NCBI RefSeq assembly: GCF_000622365.1
Contig: NZ_JASC01000014.1
Location: 1,240,001-1,304,000, forward strand
Direction of reading: 5' to 3'
DNA length: 64,000 nt
Source: Sulfitobacter noctilucae
Lineage (GTDB): Bacteria; Pseudomonadota; Alphaproteobacteria; Rhodobacterales; Rhodobacteraceae
The notes under the pieces are model-generated. The model did not search any database and was not told the origin of the DNA. It saw nothing but the letters and a program-made list of their open reading frames with translations. Shown here piece by piece: positions 1-9,352 of the stretch. Position 1 is the stretch's first letter. Each line of letters starts with the position of its first letter. Made by a program: the position numbers and the translations under genes.

Positions 1-45
1 CTCGATGGTCTATCTGCCTATGGTTTCGGGCCCGGCACAGGCTGA
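1..45 (+). other. Possible 3' end of an upstream gene (window edge)
   Basis: Frame 1 stays open from the window edge to a TGA at 43-45 and would encode a C-terminus ending in GFGPGTG. The piece is too short to assign to a family, and the other two forward frames are also open here. It is recorded only because it could be the tail of a neighbouring plus-strand gene. Confidence 0.2.
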
Positions 46-70
46 CAGACGCCTATCGTGTTCCTATATA
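42..70 (+). promoter_or_regulatory. Probable sigma-70-type promoter of the retropepsin-like protease gene
   Basis: The sequence shows CTGACA at 42-47, a 17-base spacer and TATATA at 65-70. This is a close match to the -35/-10 consensus, and it lies 26 bases upstream of the ATG at 96. An inverted repeat straddles the -10 element, which may add regulation. Confidence 0.5.
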
Positions 71-88
71 ACAGGGACAGCCGATAGG
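52..88. repeat. Inverted repeat flanking the -10 box
   Basis: CCTATCG at 52-58 and CGATAGG at 82-88 are perfect 7-base inverted copies separated by 23 bases, enclosing TATATA and the likely transcription start. It could be a protein operator or a 5'-leader stem just before the ribosome binding site (AGGAG at 86-90). Its function is inferred from position only. Confidence 0.3.
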
Positions 89-95
89 AGCGCCA

Positions 96-677
96 ATGGC
101 CAATCTCGACACCGGAAACCTGATTTACCTTATTGTGCTGCTGGCCATGGTCGGCGGTTGGTTTCTCATGCAAAGCCGTGATGGGCTGAACAAAACCCTG
201 CAATATGCCGCCGTTTGGGGCATGATCTTTGTCGGTGGTGCCGCTGCCGTGGGCCTGTGGCAAGACATCAGCCGCGACGCCCGCAGCCCTCAGATCAGCG
301 TGAACGGGAGCGACCAGGTGATCGTCCCCCGCGCACGGGATGGGCATTACTATCTTGATCTGCGCATCAATGACGTGCCTTTGCGCTTTGTCGTCGATAC
401 GGGTGCGACCGATATGGTACTGACCACCGCCGACGCCGCGCGCGCCGGTGTCGACACTGAAAACCTGTCCTATCTGGGCCGTGCGAATACCGCCAATGGC
501 GAGGTCCGCACCGCTTTCGTCCGTCTTGACGCGGTGCAACTGGGCAATGTGACGGACCGCAATGTACCCGCCGTTGTCAACGAAGGCGAAATGCGGCAAA
601 GCCTTCTGGGCATGGGCTATCTGCAACGCTGGGGCCGGATCGAGATTGCGGGTGGTGAACTGATCCTGACGCGATAG
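96..677 (+). CDS. Membrane-anchored retropepsin-like aspartic protease
   Basis: This 193-residue protein has two predicted membrane segments (about residues 8-25 and 37-55). A periplasm-side clan AA aspartic protease domain follows, with the active-site motif FVVDTGATDM; the catalytic aspartate is D101. There is one such motif, as in retropepsins that act as homodimers. The architecture matches the TIGR02281-type family common in alphaproteobacteria. The physiological substrate is unknown. AGGAG sits just before the ATG, and a good promoter lies upstream. The gene is convergent with holC, with 22 bases between the two ends. Confidence 0.85.
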   Translation: MANLDTGNLIYLIVLLAMVGGWFLMQSRDGLNKTLQYAAVWGMIFVGGAAAVGLWQDISRDARSPQISVNGSDQVIVPRARDGHYYLDLRINDVPLRFVVDTGATDMVLTTADAARAGVDTENLSYLGRANTANGEVRTAFVRLDAVQLGNVTDRNVPAVVNEGEMRQSLLGMGYLQRWGRIEIAGGELILTR

Positions 678-699
678 AGACGGGTTGCCTACGGCTCCG

Positions 700-1158
700 T
701 CAGGTCTCCGCTTTCTTTTCCCACCGGCCTGATTCCTCGGACCAGTACTGCGCCTTTGCACTTGCGTTTTTCAACGCCTTCCATTGGCTCCGCGCTGTAT
801 CGAGTGCCATTGGGTCGTTTCCATCGAACAGCACACAAACACGTTCCAAACGCCCGACTTCCTCTGACGAGACCTGCGCGCCGTCCACAGACATCACGCA
901 ATGCGGGTCGTTCGCCGCCGCCGTGTCCAGGGTAAGAAGGACAGGCTGCTCCGCATCCGCAGGTCCACCCGCGATACCATGAGGCAAGAACCCGTCCTCC
1001 GGCCCCAGCCACAGCGCACGGTCGAGAGCCTCAAGCGCGGCACCCTCCGTGCCGCGCACCGCAACGCGCCAGCCGTTCTCCAGTGATTTGCCCAAGAGCA
1101 TCCGCAGGGTATCCGCCTGTGAGCGTTGCGTCAGGTGGTAGAAATAGGCAGCGCCCAT
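700..1158 (-). CDS. holC: DNA polymerase III chi subunit
   Basis: This is a 152-residue protein with the HolC fold signature: an N-terminal AYFYHLT strand followed by a region that processes LLGKSLENGWRVAVR. In the replisome, chi pairs with psi in the clamp-loader complex and binds single-strand binding protein during lagging-strand synthesis. The usual length of the family is about 140-155 residues. The gene starts 6 bases after the pepA stop on the same strand, so the two are co-transcribed. This pepA-holC linkage is also seen in enterobacteria. Alphaproteobacteria usually lack a recognisable psi, and none is seen here. Confidence 0.9.
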   Translation of the reverse strand: MGAAYFYHLTQRSQADTLRMLLGKSLENGWRVAVRGTEGAALEALDRALWLGPEDGFLPHGIAGGPADAEQPVLLTLDTAAANDPHCVMSVDGAQVSSEEVGRLERVCVLFDGNDPMALDTARSQWKALKNASAKAQYWSEESGRWEKKAET

Positions 1159-1164
1159 GGGGTC

Positions 1165-2637
1165 TTAGTCCTTTTCAAACATATCGGCCACCAAGCGGTT
1201 CAGCGAAGCCACACCCCATCCCGTGGCACCCACCGGTGCCAGCGCGGTTTCGGACTTAACCGAGGCCACGCCGGCGATATCGAGGTGGATCCAGGGTGTA
1301 CCGTCCTTTACAAACCGCTGCAGGAACTGCGCGGCGGTAATCGACCCGGCAGCGCGGCCACCGATGTTCTTCATATCCGCAATCCGGCTTTTGAGCAGTT
1401 TGTCATAGGCGTCACCCAGCGGCATCCGCCACGCGCCTTCACCCTCTGCACCGGCGGCCTTCAAGAAAGCGTTGCAGAGCGTATCGTCATTTGAAAACAC
1501 ACCTGCGTTTTCATGTCCGAGCCCTACGATGATCGCGCCCGTCAATGTCGCCAGATCAATCATCGCGGCGGGCTGGAACCGGTCCTGCGCGTACCACATC
1601 ACATCGCACAGCACCAAGCGTCCTTCGGCATCGGTGTTGATCACCTCAACCGTGTCGCCCTTCATCGAGGTGATCACATCACCGGGGCGCACCGCATTGC
1701 CCGATGGCATATTTTCAACCAGACCAACCAGTCCCACGACGTTGGCCTGCGCCTTGCGCAGCGCAAGCGCGCGCATCACGCCCGCGACCACGCCGGCACC
1801 GCCCATGTCCATTGTCATATCTTCCATACCGGCGCCGGGTTTCAGACTGATGCCGCCGGTGTCAAAGACCACGCCCTTACCGACCAGTGCCAGCGGTGCG
1901 TCGTCCTTGTCGCCGCCCTCCCAACGCATGACCACTACTTTGGACGGGCTGTCAGAGCCTTGTCCGACACACAAAAGTGTGCGCATGCCGAGGCTTGAAA
2001 GCTCCTTCTCATCCAGCACTTCAACCTTGAGCCCCAGCTTTTCCATCGCGGCCAACTGATCCGCGAATTCTGTCGTCGTCAGCACATTGGCAGGCGCATT
2101 GGTCAGATCGCGCGTCATAAAGGCCCCTTCGGCCACGGCCATCAGGGGCGCGGCGGCGGCCTGCGCTTCTTCGGGTTTGTTGGACATGACGGTGACACTG
2201 CCTGCCCGTTCTGCCGGTTTGCTTTTGTGATCCTCGAACCCGTAATCGCGCATGGCAATGCCAAAGGCGACCTCGGCCACATGCCGCGTGGACCCCGCCA
2301 GCACCAGCAGGTCATCGCGCGCACGCACTTTGGCTAATGCGGCCCCCGCCTTGCGGGCCTCATGCACCGAGGCTGTGCGCGGCAGGCAAATGACATCGAC
2401 GGCCTCTGCCGCCATGCCAACAGGATAGGCCAAAACGCTCCGGTCACCGGGTTTCAATTTGCCAAAGCTTTCGCTCTCCGTCAGGCGTGCAACCGCCCCG
2501 CGGGTCAGCTTGTTGACCCGCCGCGCACCGGTATCCAGTCGCCCCTCAGGGTCGACAAAAATCGCGACGCGCCCCGCATGCTCTGCAATACGGTCGATAT
2601 CGGTCTCTTCAAAGGAAATGGGTGTCACTGTTGTCAT
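1165..2637 (-). CDS. pepA: Leucyl aminopeptidase (M17 family)
   Basis: This 490-residue cytosolic metallo-aminopeptidase removes N-terminal amino acids from peptides using two divalent metals. The catalytic half shows the M17 signatures: GKGVVFDTGGISLKPG, the metal-binding region MTMDMGGAG, and the hallmark NTDAEGRLVL, followed by IDLATLTGA. The N-terminal roughly 170 residues form the variable macro-like domain. The length fits the family (480-500). It is the first gene of the pepA-holC minus-strand unit and is divergent from lptF. The start at 2637 leads directly into the conserved N-terminus MTTVTPISF. Confidence 0.96.
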   Translation of the reverse strand: MTTVTPISFEETDIDRIAEHAGRVAIFVDPEGRLDTGARRVNKLTRGAVARLTESESFGKLKPGDRSVLAYPVGMAAEAVDVICLPRTASVHEARKAGAALAKVRARDDLLVLAGSTRHVAEVAFGIAMRDYGFEDHKSKPAERAGSVTVMSNKPEEAQAAAAPLMAVAEGAFMTRDLTNAPANVLTTTEFADQLAAMEKLGLKVEVLDEKELSSLGMRTLLCVGQGSDSPSKVVVMRWEGGDKDDAPLALVGKGVVFDTGGISLKPGAGMEDMTMDMGGAGVVAGVMRALALRKAQANVVGLVGLVENMPSGNAVRPGDVITSMKGDTVEVINTDAEGRLVLCDVMWYAQDRFQPAAMIDLATLTGAIIVGLGHENAGVFSNDDTLCNAFLKAAGAEGEGAWRMPLGDAYDKLLKSRIADMKNIGGRAAGSITAAQFLQRFVKDGTPWIHLDIAGVASVKSETALAPVGATGWGVASLNRLVADMFEKD

Positions 2638-2670
2638 GGCTTGGGCCCCTGCATCTGATTTCCTACCAGA

Positions 2671-2685
2671 CCTAGCGCGGCTAGG
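2671..2685. promoter_or_regulatory. Perfect dyad between pepA and lptF
   Basis: CCTAGC-GCG-GCTAGG is a 6+3+6 palindrome in the 137-base divergent region between pepA and lptF. It lies between the pepA start and the likely lptF promoter, so it could be an operator for either gene. No known regulator motif is recognised. Confidence 0.25.
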
Positions 2686-2698
2686 TGCCGGTGACCAG

Positions 2699-2726
2699 TT
2701 AGCAGTTTTCCTGAACCGGATAATGC
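2699..2726 (+). promoter_or_regulatory. Candidate promoter for the lptF-to-lipoprotein operon
   Basis: TTAGCA at 2699-2704, a 16-base spacer and TAATGC at 2721-2726 give a plausible -35/-10 pair. It lies about 50 bases upstream of the GTG start of lptF. It would drive the long overlapping gene chain up to 10.8 kb. The match is only moderate. Confidence 0.3.
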
Positions 2727-2774
2727 TTTAGACATCCTTAAAACAGCTCAACCGGGCATCTTCGAGGAACGCGA

Positions 2775-3905
2775 GTGGCCAGATTAGACCGCTATATGCT
2801 GTCGCAGCTTTTGTTGCTTTTCGGCTTCTTCGCTTTGGTCCTGGTGGCGTTGTTCTGGATCAATCGGGCTGTGGTGCTGTTTGACCGGCTGATCGGAGAC
2901 GGGCAATCCGCCCTTGTTTTCCTTGAGTTCACAGCCCTTGGCCTGCCCCGCCTGATCACCACGGTCTTGCCCATCGCGACCTTTGCGGGGGCCGTCTATG
3001 TCACCAACCGCATGTCGCAGGAATCAGAAATGACGGTCCTGCAATCCACTGGCTCCAGCCCCTGGCGGCTGGCGCGACCCGTGCTGGTCTACGGTCTGTG
3101 CGTGGCATTGATGATGAGCTTGCTGAGCCATTTTCTGGTGCCGATGGCGCAATCGCAGCTGACCCAGCGCGAAAGCGAAATCTCGCAGAACGTGACCGCA
3201 GGCTTGCTACGCGAAGGCCGGTTCCTGCACCCGACAGAGAAAGTCACCTTCTACACCCGCGTCATTGATGCGGACGGTGTTCTGCGCGATGTCTTCCTGT
3301 CGGACCGGCGCAACGCCGCCGAAGGTGTTATCTATACCGCAGCCGAAGCCTATCTGGTACGCAACGGCACCGGCACGACGCTGATCATGGTGGACGGTTT
3401 GGCGCAAAGGCTGAACCAGACGGACAAACGGTTGGCTACCGCCAAGTTTCGCGACTTTTCATTTGATATTTCGACCCTCGTCAGCAGTGATGCGCCCGGC
3501 AGCACCGCGATACCTGATCTGACCACACCGCAGTTGATTACGGGTTGGCAAGCATTGACCAAGCGCGGCGAAGTCGCAGCGGGCGTGATCGCAGAGGAGC
3601 TAAATTCGCGCTTCGCACAGTCGCTTTTCTGTATCATCGCTGCTTTGGTCGGCTTTTCCACACTTTTGACGGCCGGGTTCTCGCGGTTCGGGGTCTGGCG
3701 CGAGATCGCCATCGCTTTTGCACTGCTGATCGCCATCGACGGCTTTCGCGGCACGCTGGTTGAAAGTGTGCGCAGCGACGCTGGCCTCTGGCCTCTGCTA
3801 TACCTGCCCTCGCTCGTCGGGGCTGTGCTGGTAACACTGATGCTGGCCCATGCGGCGCACCCGGGCTGGCTGGCCCGGCTGAAACGCAAGAGGGCAGTCG
3901 CATGA
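2775..3905 (+). CDS. lptF: LPS export permease LptF
   Basis: This 376-residue inner-membrane protein is one of the two permeases of the LptB2FG ABC transporter. That complex extracts lipopolysaccharide from the inner membrane and feeds it to the LptC-LptA bridge. Hydrophobic segments lie near residues 10-32, 53-75 and 98-122. A periplasmic jellyroll-like region (about 125-285) and three C-terminal membrane segments follow, which is the YjgP/YjgQ layout. The start is GTG at 2775 with GAGGA ten bases upstream. The stop overlaps the lptG start by four bases (ATGA), indicating translational coupling. It is the first gene of the chain. Confidence 0.93.
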   Translation: MARLDRYMLSQLLLLFGFFALVLVALFWINRAVVLFDRLIGDGQSALVFLEFTALGLPRLITTVLPIATFAGAVYVTNRMSQESEMTVLQSTGSSPWRLARPVLVYGLCVALMMSLLSHFLVPMAQSQLTQRESEISQNVTAGLLREGRFLHPTEKVTFYTRVIDADGVLRDVFLSDRRNAAEGVIYTAAEAYLVRNGTGTTLIMVDGLAQRLNQTDKRLATAKFRDFSFDISTLVSSDAPGSTAIPDLTTPQLITGWQALTKRGEVAAGVIAEELNSRFAQSLFCIIAALVGFSTLLTAGFSRFGVWREIAIAFALLIAIDGFRGTLVESVRSDAGLWPLLYLPSLVGAVLVTLMLAHAAHPGWLARLKRKRAVA

Positions 3906-4999
3906 TCTTGCATGTCTATTTTGCACGCCGCTTTGCCATGGCATTTGTGGGGATTACGGCGGTGCTGTTCGCCTTGGTCGTCTTGATTGACGCCGTGGAA
4001 CAGGCCCGCAAGTTCGGCGGTCTGGGCATCGGCTGGCAAGAGATACTGGGTCTGACCCTGCTTAGCGCCCCGCAGACCATCAATCTGATCCTGCCGCTGA
4101 TTGTTATTCTGGCAACGATCACTTTGTTCATTTCGCTGTCACGGTCATCCGAGCTTGTGGTGACCCGGGCGGCGGGGCGCTCTGCCATCCGGGCGCTAAT
4201 CGCGCCGGTTTTTGTAGCTTTGGTAATCGGTGTGCTGGCGGTCAGCATGCTGAACCCGATCGTGGCGGCCACTGGCAACCGTTATTTGCAACTGTCCGAA
4301 AGCTACCGCGCCGGCGGTGCATCGGCGCTGTCAGTGAGTGATGAGGGCCTCTGGCTGCGCCAAGGCACCGCTGAGGGGCAAACGGTGATCCGCGCCTGGC
4401 GCTCGAATGCCGATGCTTCTGTGCTGTATGACGTGACTTTCATCTCGTATGACAGCCAGAACGGCCCCGTGCGCCGGATCGAGGCAGGCAGTGCCGCGCT
4501 TCAGGACGGTGCATGGTCACTGCGCAACGCCAAAGCCTGGCCCTTGCGCGCGGGTCTAAACGCCGAAGCCAACGCTGAGATGTTTGAAACGCTTGAAATC
4601 CCGTCGACCCTGACGCTGGAGCGCATACGCGAAAGCATCGGCAAACCGGCAGCGGTGTCGATCTATGAATTGCCCACCTTCATCCGCCAGCTGGAGCAGG
4701 CCGGATTCAGCACGCGGCGTCATTCGGTCTGGCTGCAAACCGAATTCGCGCGGCCCCTGTTCCTCATCGCAATGGTCCTTGTCGCCAGCGCCTTTACCAT
4801 GCGCCATGCGCGGGGGGGCGGCACCGGCGTGGCTGTTCTCAGTGCTGTGCTGCTGGGCTTTGGTCTCTATTTCATCCGCAGCTTTGCGCAGATCCTCGGC
4901 GAGAACGGCCAGATCCCCGTTCTTCTGGCGGCCTGGGCCCCGCCGGTGGCAGCCATTTTGCTTGCCATAGGCCTGTTGCTGCATATGGAGGACGGCTGA
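3902..4999 (+). CDS. lptG: LPS export permease LptG
   Basis: This 365-residue partner of LptF in the LPS-exporting ABC transporter has the same YjgP/YjgQ organisation. Three membrane segments lie in the first 125 residues, then a periplasmic beta-rich domain, then three C-terminal membrane segments ending in LLLHMEDG. It starts inside the lptF stop (4-base overlap), and its own stop shares one base with the lptD ATG (TGATG). Production of the two permeases and the outer-membrane translocon is therefore coupled. The ATPase gene lptB is not in the window. Confidence 0.93.
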   Translation: MILHVYFARRFAMAFVGITAVLFALVVLIDAVEQARKFGGLGIGWQEILGLTLLSAPQTINLILPLIVILATITLFISLSRSSELVVTRAAGRSAIRALIAPVFVALVIGVLAVSMLNPIVAATGNRYLQLSESYRAGGASALSVSDEGLWLRQGTAEGQTVIRAWRSNADASVLYDVTFISYDSQNGPVRRIEAGSAALQDGAWSLRNAKAWPLRAGLNAEANAEMFETLEIPSTLTLERIRESIGKPAAVSIYELPTFIRQLEQAGFSTRRHSVWLQTEFARPLFLIAMVLVASAFTMRHARGGGTGVAVLSAVLLGFGLYFIRSFAQILGENGQIPVLLAAWAPPVAAILLAIGLLLHMEDG

Positions 5000-7152
5000 T
5001 GCGACGTCTGATCCTTGTTCTCACATTCGTCTTTACCCTGCCCGGCCTGTTGTATGCTCAGCAAATTGACGCATCCGGTGCCGCGATGCTGATCGCGGAT
5101 GAAGTCTTTATCACCGCAGAGCGCGAGCTGGTTGCCGAGGGCAACGTCGAGGCATTCCAAAACGGGGCCCGTCTACAGGCCAGCGCCGTGCGCTACCGGC
5201 AGGATGATGGCCGCTTGATCATCGAAGGACCGATCACGCTGACACAAGGCGACCAGACGCTGATCTTTGCCGATGCAGGGGAACTGGACGCGGACCTGCG
5301 CAATGGCATCCTGACGGGTGCGCGGCTGATCCTGAACCGCCAATTGCAGATCGCGGCGGCACAGGTGGACCGTGTCGAAGGTCGCTATGACCAACTGTCC
5401 AAAGCCTCTGTCACCTCGTGCAAAGTCTGTGAAGACGGGCGTGCGCCCCTTTGGCAGATCCGCGCCCGGCGCGTGATCCATGATCGGGTAGACCAGCAGC
5501 TTTATTTTGACGAGGCGCAGTTTCGTATTCTGGACGTGCCGGTATTCTATCTGCCGCGGCTGCGCCTGCCCGGGCCCGGCCTGGCCCGCTCCAGCGGCTT
5601 TCTGGTGCCGAAAATCCGCACCACATCGCAGCTGGGCACGGGCGTCAAAATTCCTTACTTCATCAAACTGGGCGATCACCGCGACCTTACCGTCACCCCC
5701 TATCTGTCGGGTGTAACCCGCACGCTGGAACTGCGTTACCGGCAGGCATTCCAGCGCGGGCGCATCACCGTAGACACCGCCGTCACCCGCGATGACCAGC
5801 GCCCCGACAAGACCCGGGGATACCTTTTTGCCAATGGGGCTTTCGAACTGAACCGCGGTTACCGCCTGACATTTGACATCGAGGCGACAACAGATCGCGG
5901 CTATCTCACTGAGTACGACTATTCCGACAAGGACCGACTGGAAAGCAACATCAGCGTCAGCCGCGCCCAGCGTGATCAGTTTGTGCGCGGCACGTTCTAC
6001 AACTTTGAAAGCCTGCGCGCGGACGACATCAACGACAACCTGCCCACCGTGGTGCTGGACGGCGAATACGAGCGCCGGTTCTTCCCTTCCGCACTGGGCG
6101 GTGAACTGCGCTTGCGGCTTGAGGCGCACAGCCACCGGCGCAATTCGGACAGCGATATCGACGGACCCGATGATGATCTGGTGACCGACGGGCGCGATGT
6201 AGCCCGTCTGAATGGCCGGGCAGATTGGCTGCGTCGTTTTACCTATGGCAACGGTCTGGTTGCGGATGTGCAGGCAGGCGTCAGCTTCAACTTCTTTGAT
6301 ATCACGCAAGACGCCAGCTTCGACCAGAACCACGCCGATATCGCACCCCAAGCTGCTGTCGCCTTGCGCTATCCGATGGTGCGGCGCGACGCGGATGGTG
6401 TGACCCAGGTGCTTGAGCCTGTGGCGCAGATCGGCTGGGTGCGTGGCAGCAGGCTTGATATCCCGAACGACGAAAGCACGCGGGTTGAGTTTGACGAGGG
6501 CAATCTGCTGGCGCTGTCCCGCTTTCCGCGGCCCGACAGACGCGAGCGGGGTGTCATCGCGGCGATCGGGGTGAACTGGGCGCGCACCAATCCGACTGGG
6601 TTCGACACGCAACTGACATTTGGTCAGGTTTTTCGGGACGAAGCTGACCCCGATTTCTCACTATCCTCCGGGCTGACGGGCAAATCCTCCAACTATCTGG
6701 TTGCGGCCCAGATCAAGACCACGAACGGGCTGACGCTTAGCGGACGCACCCTGTTTGACAAACAATTCGAGCTTGCCAAAGCCGAGCTGCGCGGAAACTG
6801 GGGTTTTGCCAAGGGGGGCATCGGCGGCTCTTATGTCTGGCTTGACGCAGATGAAGCCGAAGAACGCGATGCGGCGGTCTCCGAAATTTTTCTGGCGGGC
6901 AACTACGACATCAACACCCATTGGCGGGTGAATGCAGATTGGCGTTTCAACTTGGCCGATGACCGTGCAGCGACGGCTGGTATCGGCCTGAACTACACCA
7001 ATGAATGTGTCGACGTGGATATGCGCGTTGCGCGAAGCTATTCTTCCTCTACAGCGGTTGAGCCTACGACCAATTTCGGCTTTAACATCGGTCTCAGAGG
7101 CTTTGCCGCCTCATCGGGCGACCAACAATTCATCCGCTCTTGCAAAAGGTGA
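4999..7152 (+). CDS. lptD: LPS-assembly protein LptD (outer-membrane translocon)
   Basis: This 717-residue outer-membrane beta-barrel inserts LPS into the outer leaflet together with the lipoprotein LptE. The signal peptide covers residues 1-20 and ends LLYA. The OstA/LptA-like periplasmic domain covers about 30-150, and the barrel region starts near 190. Four cysteines stand out: C141 and C144 (CKVC) in the periplasmic domain, C670 in the last part of the barrel and C715 at the C-terminus. This layout parallels the interdomain disulfides of E. coli LptD. The downstream surA is the chaperone needed to fold it. Length is normal for alphaproteobacteria. Confidence 0.95.
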   Translation: MRRLILVLTFVFTLPGLLYAQQIDASGAAMLIADEVFITAERELVAEGNVEAFQNGARLQASAVRYRQDDGRLIIEGPITLTQGDQTLIFADAGELDADLRNGILTGARLILNRQLQIAAAQVDRVEGRYDQLSKASVTSCKVCEDGRAPLWQIRARRVIHDRVDQQLYFDEAQFRILDVPVFYLPRLRLPGPGLARSSGFLVPKIRTTSQLGTGVKIPYFIKLGDHRDLTVTPYLSGVTRTLELRYRQAFQRGRITVDTAVTRDDQRPDKTRGYLFANGAFELNRGYRLTFDIEATTDRGYLTEYDYSDKDRLESNISVSRAQRDQFVRGTFYNFESLRADDINDNLPTVVLDGEYERRFFPSALGGELRLRLEAHSHRRNSDSDIDGPDDDLVTDGRDVARLNGRADWLRRFTYGNGLVADVQAGVSFNFFDITQDASFDQNHADIAPQAAVALRYPMVRRDADGVTQVLEPVAQIGWVRGSRLDIPNDESTRVEFDEGNLLALSRFPRPDRRERGVIAAIGVNWARTNPTGFDTQLTFGQVFRDEADPDFSLSSGLTGKSSNYLVAAQIKTTNGLTLSGRTLFDKQFELAKAELRGNWGFAKGGIGGSYVWLDADEAEERDAAVSEIFLAGNYDINTHWRVNADWRFNLADDRAATAGIGLNYTNECVDVDMRVARSYSSSTAVEPTTNFGFNIGLRGFAASSGDQQFIRSCKR

Positions 7153-7157
7153 TCCAG

Positions 7158-8381
7158 ATGACGTTTTTTACTCAGTTTCGCGGTCTCGCGCTGGCCGGTG
7201 TGCTTGCCTTTGGCGGCACTGCGACGCTGGCTCAGAATCTTTTTGCCCCGGCAGCAAGGGTCGATAATGCGGTTGTCACCGAATTCGAAGTACAGCAGCG
7301 CCAACGCTTTTTGCAGCTCTTGAACGCACCGGGCACCGACCGCGACAGCGCGCTGCAAAGCCTGATAGACGACCGCCTGCGCGCACGGGTTGTCGCCGCT
7401 GCGGGCCTTGTGCTGACCCCTGAAGGACTGGCTGAAGGGGTGACCGAATTCGCCGCCCGCGCCAACCTGAGCCGCGAGGAATTCATCACCGCTCTGGGGC
7501 GTGCCGGCGTCGATGAGGAAACGCTGAACGACTTTGTATCAAACTCGCTCAGCTGGCGCGAACTGATCCGTGCGCGTTACCTCAGCCGTGTGGACATCTC
7601 AGAAGACGAGATTGATCGCGCGCTTGGCAACACACGCTCGAACGGCGACGGCATCCGTGTCCTTCTGTCCGAGATCATCATCCCCGCGCCGCCGCAAAAC
7701 GCCGCCCGTGTGGCAGCACTTGCCGAACGCATCGCCCAGTCCCAGACCGAGGCAGAGTTTTCGCGCTTTGCCAGCCAGTACTCCGCCACCGCGTCGCGCG
7801 GTCGCGGCGGGCGCATGCCTTGGACACCGCTGGAAAAGCTGCCGCCCGCCTTGAAGCCCATTCTGCTGGCGCTTGGCCCCGGTGACGTGACAGCGCCATT
7901 GCCCATCACCAATGCGGTTGCCCTGTTCCAACTGCGCGGGATCGAAGAAACCGGCGTTCCTGCGCAGGTCTATTCCAGGATCGAATATGCCGCCTATTAC
8001 ATGGCGGGAGGCCGCAGCCCCGAAACACTGGCCCAAGCGGCCAAGCTGCGCACCCAAGTCGATACCTGTGACGACCTATACGGCGTGGCGAAAGGCCAGC
8101 CCGAAGAGGTGCTGGACCGTGCCACCCAAGCGCCCGGCGAAATCAGCCAGGACTTTGCCATCGAACTGGCCAAGCTAGATCCGGGTGAGGTGTCGACCGC
8201 ACTGACCCGTGCGGACGGTCAAACGCTGGTGTTCCTGATGCTGTGCAAACGCACCGCCGAGGCCAATGCAACTGCGAGCCGCGAGCAGGTCATCACCGCC
8301 CTGCGCCAGCGCAAACTGCAAGGCTATGCCGATGTGCTGATGGCCGAGTTGCGTGCGAACGCCCGTATCTCGCGGCCATGA
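7158..8381 (+). CDS. surA: Periplasmic peptidyl-prolyl isomerase/chaperone SurA
   Basis: This 407-residue periplasmic chaperone delivers outer-membrane proteins, notably LptD, to the BAM complex. Residues 1-26 are a signal peptide ending ATLAQ. A SurA N-terminal domain follows (about 30-145), then a parvulin-like PPIC domain (about 160-265) and a C-terminal helix region. The ATG at 7158 is chosen because AAGG lies 10-12 bases upstream and the signal peptide starts cleanly there. A TTG at 7140 would add six residues inside lptD. The stop overlaps the pdxA start by four bases. There is a single parvulin domain, as usual in Rhodobacterales. Confidence 0.9.
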   Translation: MTFFTQFRGLALAGVLAFGGTATLAQNLFAPAARVDNAVVTEFEVQQRQRFLQLLNAPGTDRDSALQSLIDDRLRARVVAAAGLVLTPEGLAEGVTEFAARANLSREEFITALGRAGVDEETLNDFVSNSLSWRELIRARYLSRVDISEDEIDRALGNTRSNGDGIRVLLSEIIIPAPPQNAARVAALAERIAQSQTEAEFSRFASQYSATASRGRGGRMPWTPLEKLPPALKPILLALGPGDVTAPLPITNAVALFQLRGIEETGVPAQVYSRIEYAAYYMAGGRSPETLAQAAKLRTQVDTCDDLYGVAKGQPEEVLDRATQAPGEISQDFAIELAKLDPGEVSTALTRADGQTLVFLMLCKRTAEANATASREQVITALRQRKLQGYADVLMAELRANARISRP

Positions 8382-9352
8382 AGCCACCAACCGTTCCGGT
8401 CGTTATATCCTGCGGTGAACCTGCCGGGATCGGCCCCGAAGTCGCAGCCCGCGCTTGGGCCGCCCTTGCGGGCGAAGTGCCGATGGTCTGGCTGGGTGAT
8501 CCGCACCACCTGCCGGAAGGCTTCGCGCATCAGGTGATTTCAAAACCGCAAGAGGCCGCAGATCTGAGCCCGGATGTCCTGCCGGTCATTGCGCGCGATT
8601 TTGGCTCTACCGCCGTTGCAGGCGTCCCCGACCCTGCCCATGCCGCGCATGTGATCGATATGATCGCCCTTGGGGTGTCACTTGTGCGCGACGGTGCGGC
8701 ATCTGCGCTCTGCACGGCACCCATCCACAAGAAAGCGCTGAAAGAGGGTGCCGATTTCGCCTATCCCGGACATACAGAGTACCTTGCCGCCTTGGGCGGC
8801 GTGGATGATGTGGTGATGATGCTTGCCTCTGACCAGCTGCGCGTGGTGCCTGCCACGATCCATATCGCGCTGGACCAAGTGCCGCTGCAACTGACGCCTG
8901 ACAGCCTGCGCCGGGTGATCGAGATCACCCATGCGGGCCTGCGCGACCGCTTTGGCATCGCCGCGCCCCGTCTGGCTATTGCGGGCCTGAACCCTCACGC
9001 GGGCGAAGGCGGTACGATGGGTCTGCAGGAACTCGCTTGGATGACCCCGTTGATTGAGAGCATGCGCGAGGAGGGATATGACCTGACCGGCCCCCTGCCC
9101 GCCGATACGATGTTCCACGCCGCCGCCCGCACCCGCTATGACGCGGCGGTGGCGATGTACCACGATCAGGCGCTGATCCCGATCAAGACGCTGGATTTCG
9201 ATCAGGGCGTGAACGTCACGCTGGGCTTGCCTTTCATCCGCACCTCGCCCGATCACGGCACTGCCTTTGACATCGCCGGCAAGGGTCTCGCCAATCCCAC
9301 CAGCATGATCTGCGCGATCCGCATGGCCCATCAGATGGCCAGCGCCGCGTGA
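8378..9352 (+). CDS. pdxA: 4-hydroxythreonine-4-phosphate dehydrogenase
   Basis: This 324-residue cytosolic NAD-dependent enzyme oxidises 4-phosphohydroxy-L-threonine in the DXP-dependent pyridoxal phosphate pathway. The three metal-ligand regions of the family are present: [20 protein letters not shown] and [14 protein letters not shown]. The ATG at 8378 overlaps the surA stop (ATGA) and gives the conserved N-terminus [14 protein letters not shown]. The open frame extends further upstream but only inside surA. The stop overlaps the GTG of rsmA. The surA-pdxA-rsmA order is conserved across proteobacteria. Confidence 0.96.
   Translation: MKPPTVPVVISCGEPAGIGPEVAARAWAALAGEVPMVWLGDPHHLPEGFAHQVISKPQEAADLSPDVLPVIARDFGSTAVAGVPDPAHAAHVIDMIALGVSLVRDGAASALCTAPIHKKALKEGADFAYPGHTEYLAALGGVDDVVMMLASDQLRVVPATIHIALDQVPLQLTPDSLRRVIEITHAGLRDRFGIAAPRLAIAGLNPHAGEGGTMGLQELAWMTPLIESMREEGYDLTGPLPADTMFHAAARTRYDAAVAMYHDQALIPIKTLDFDQGVNVTLGLPFIRTSPDHGTAFDIAGKGLANPTSMICAIRMAHQMASAA

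Noticed and set aside
5173-6612. 479-codon minus-strand frame
   Set aside because: It is antisense to lptD, with His/Gln/Val-rich composition typical of shadow frames.
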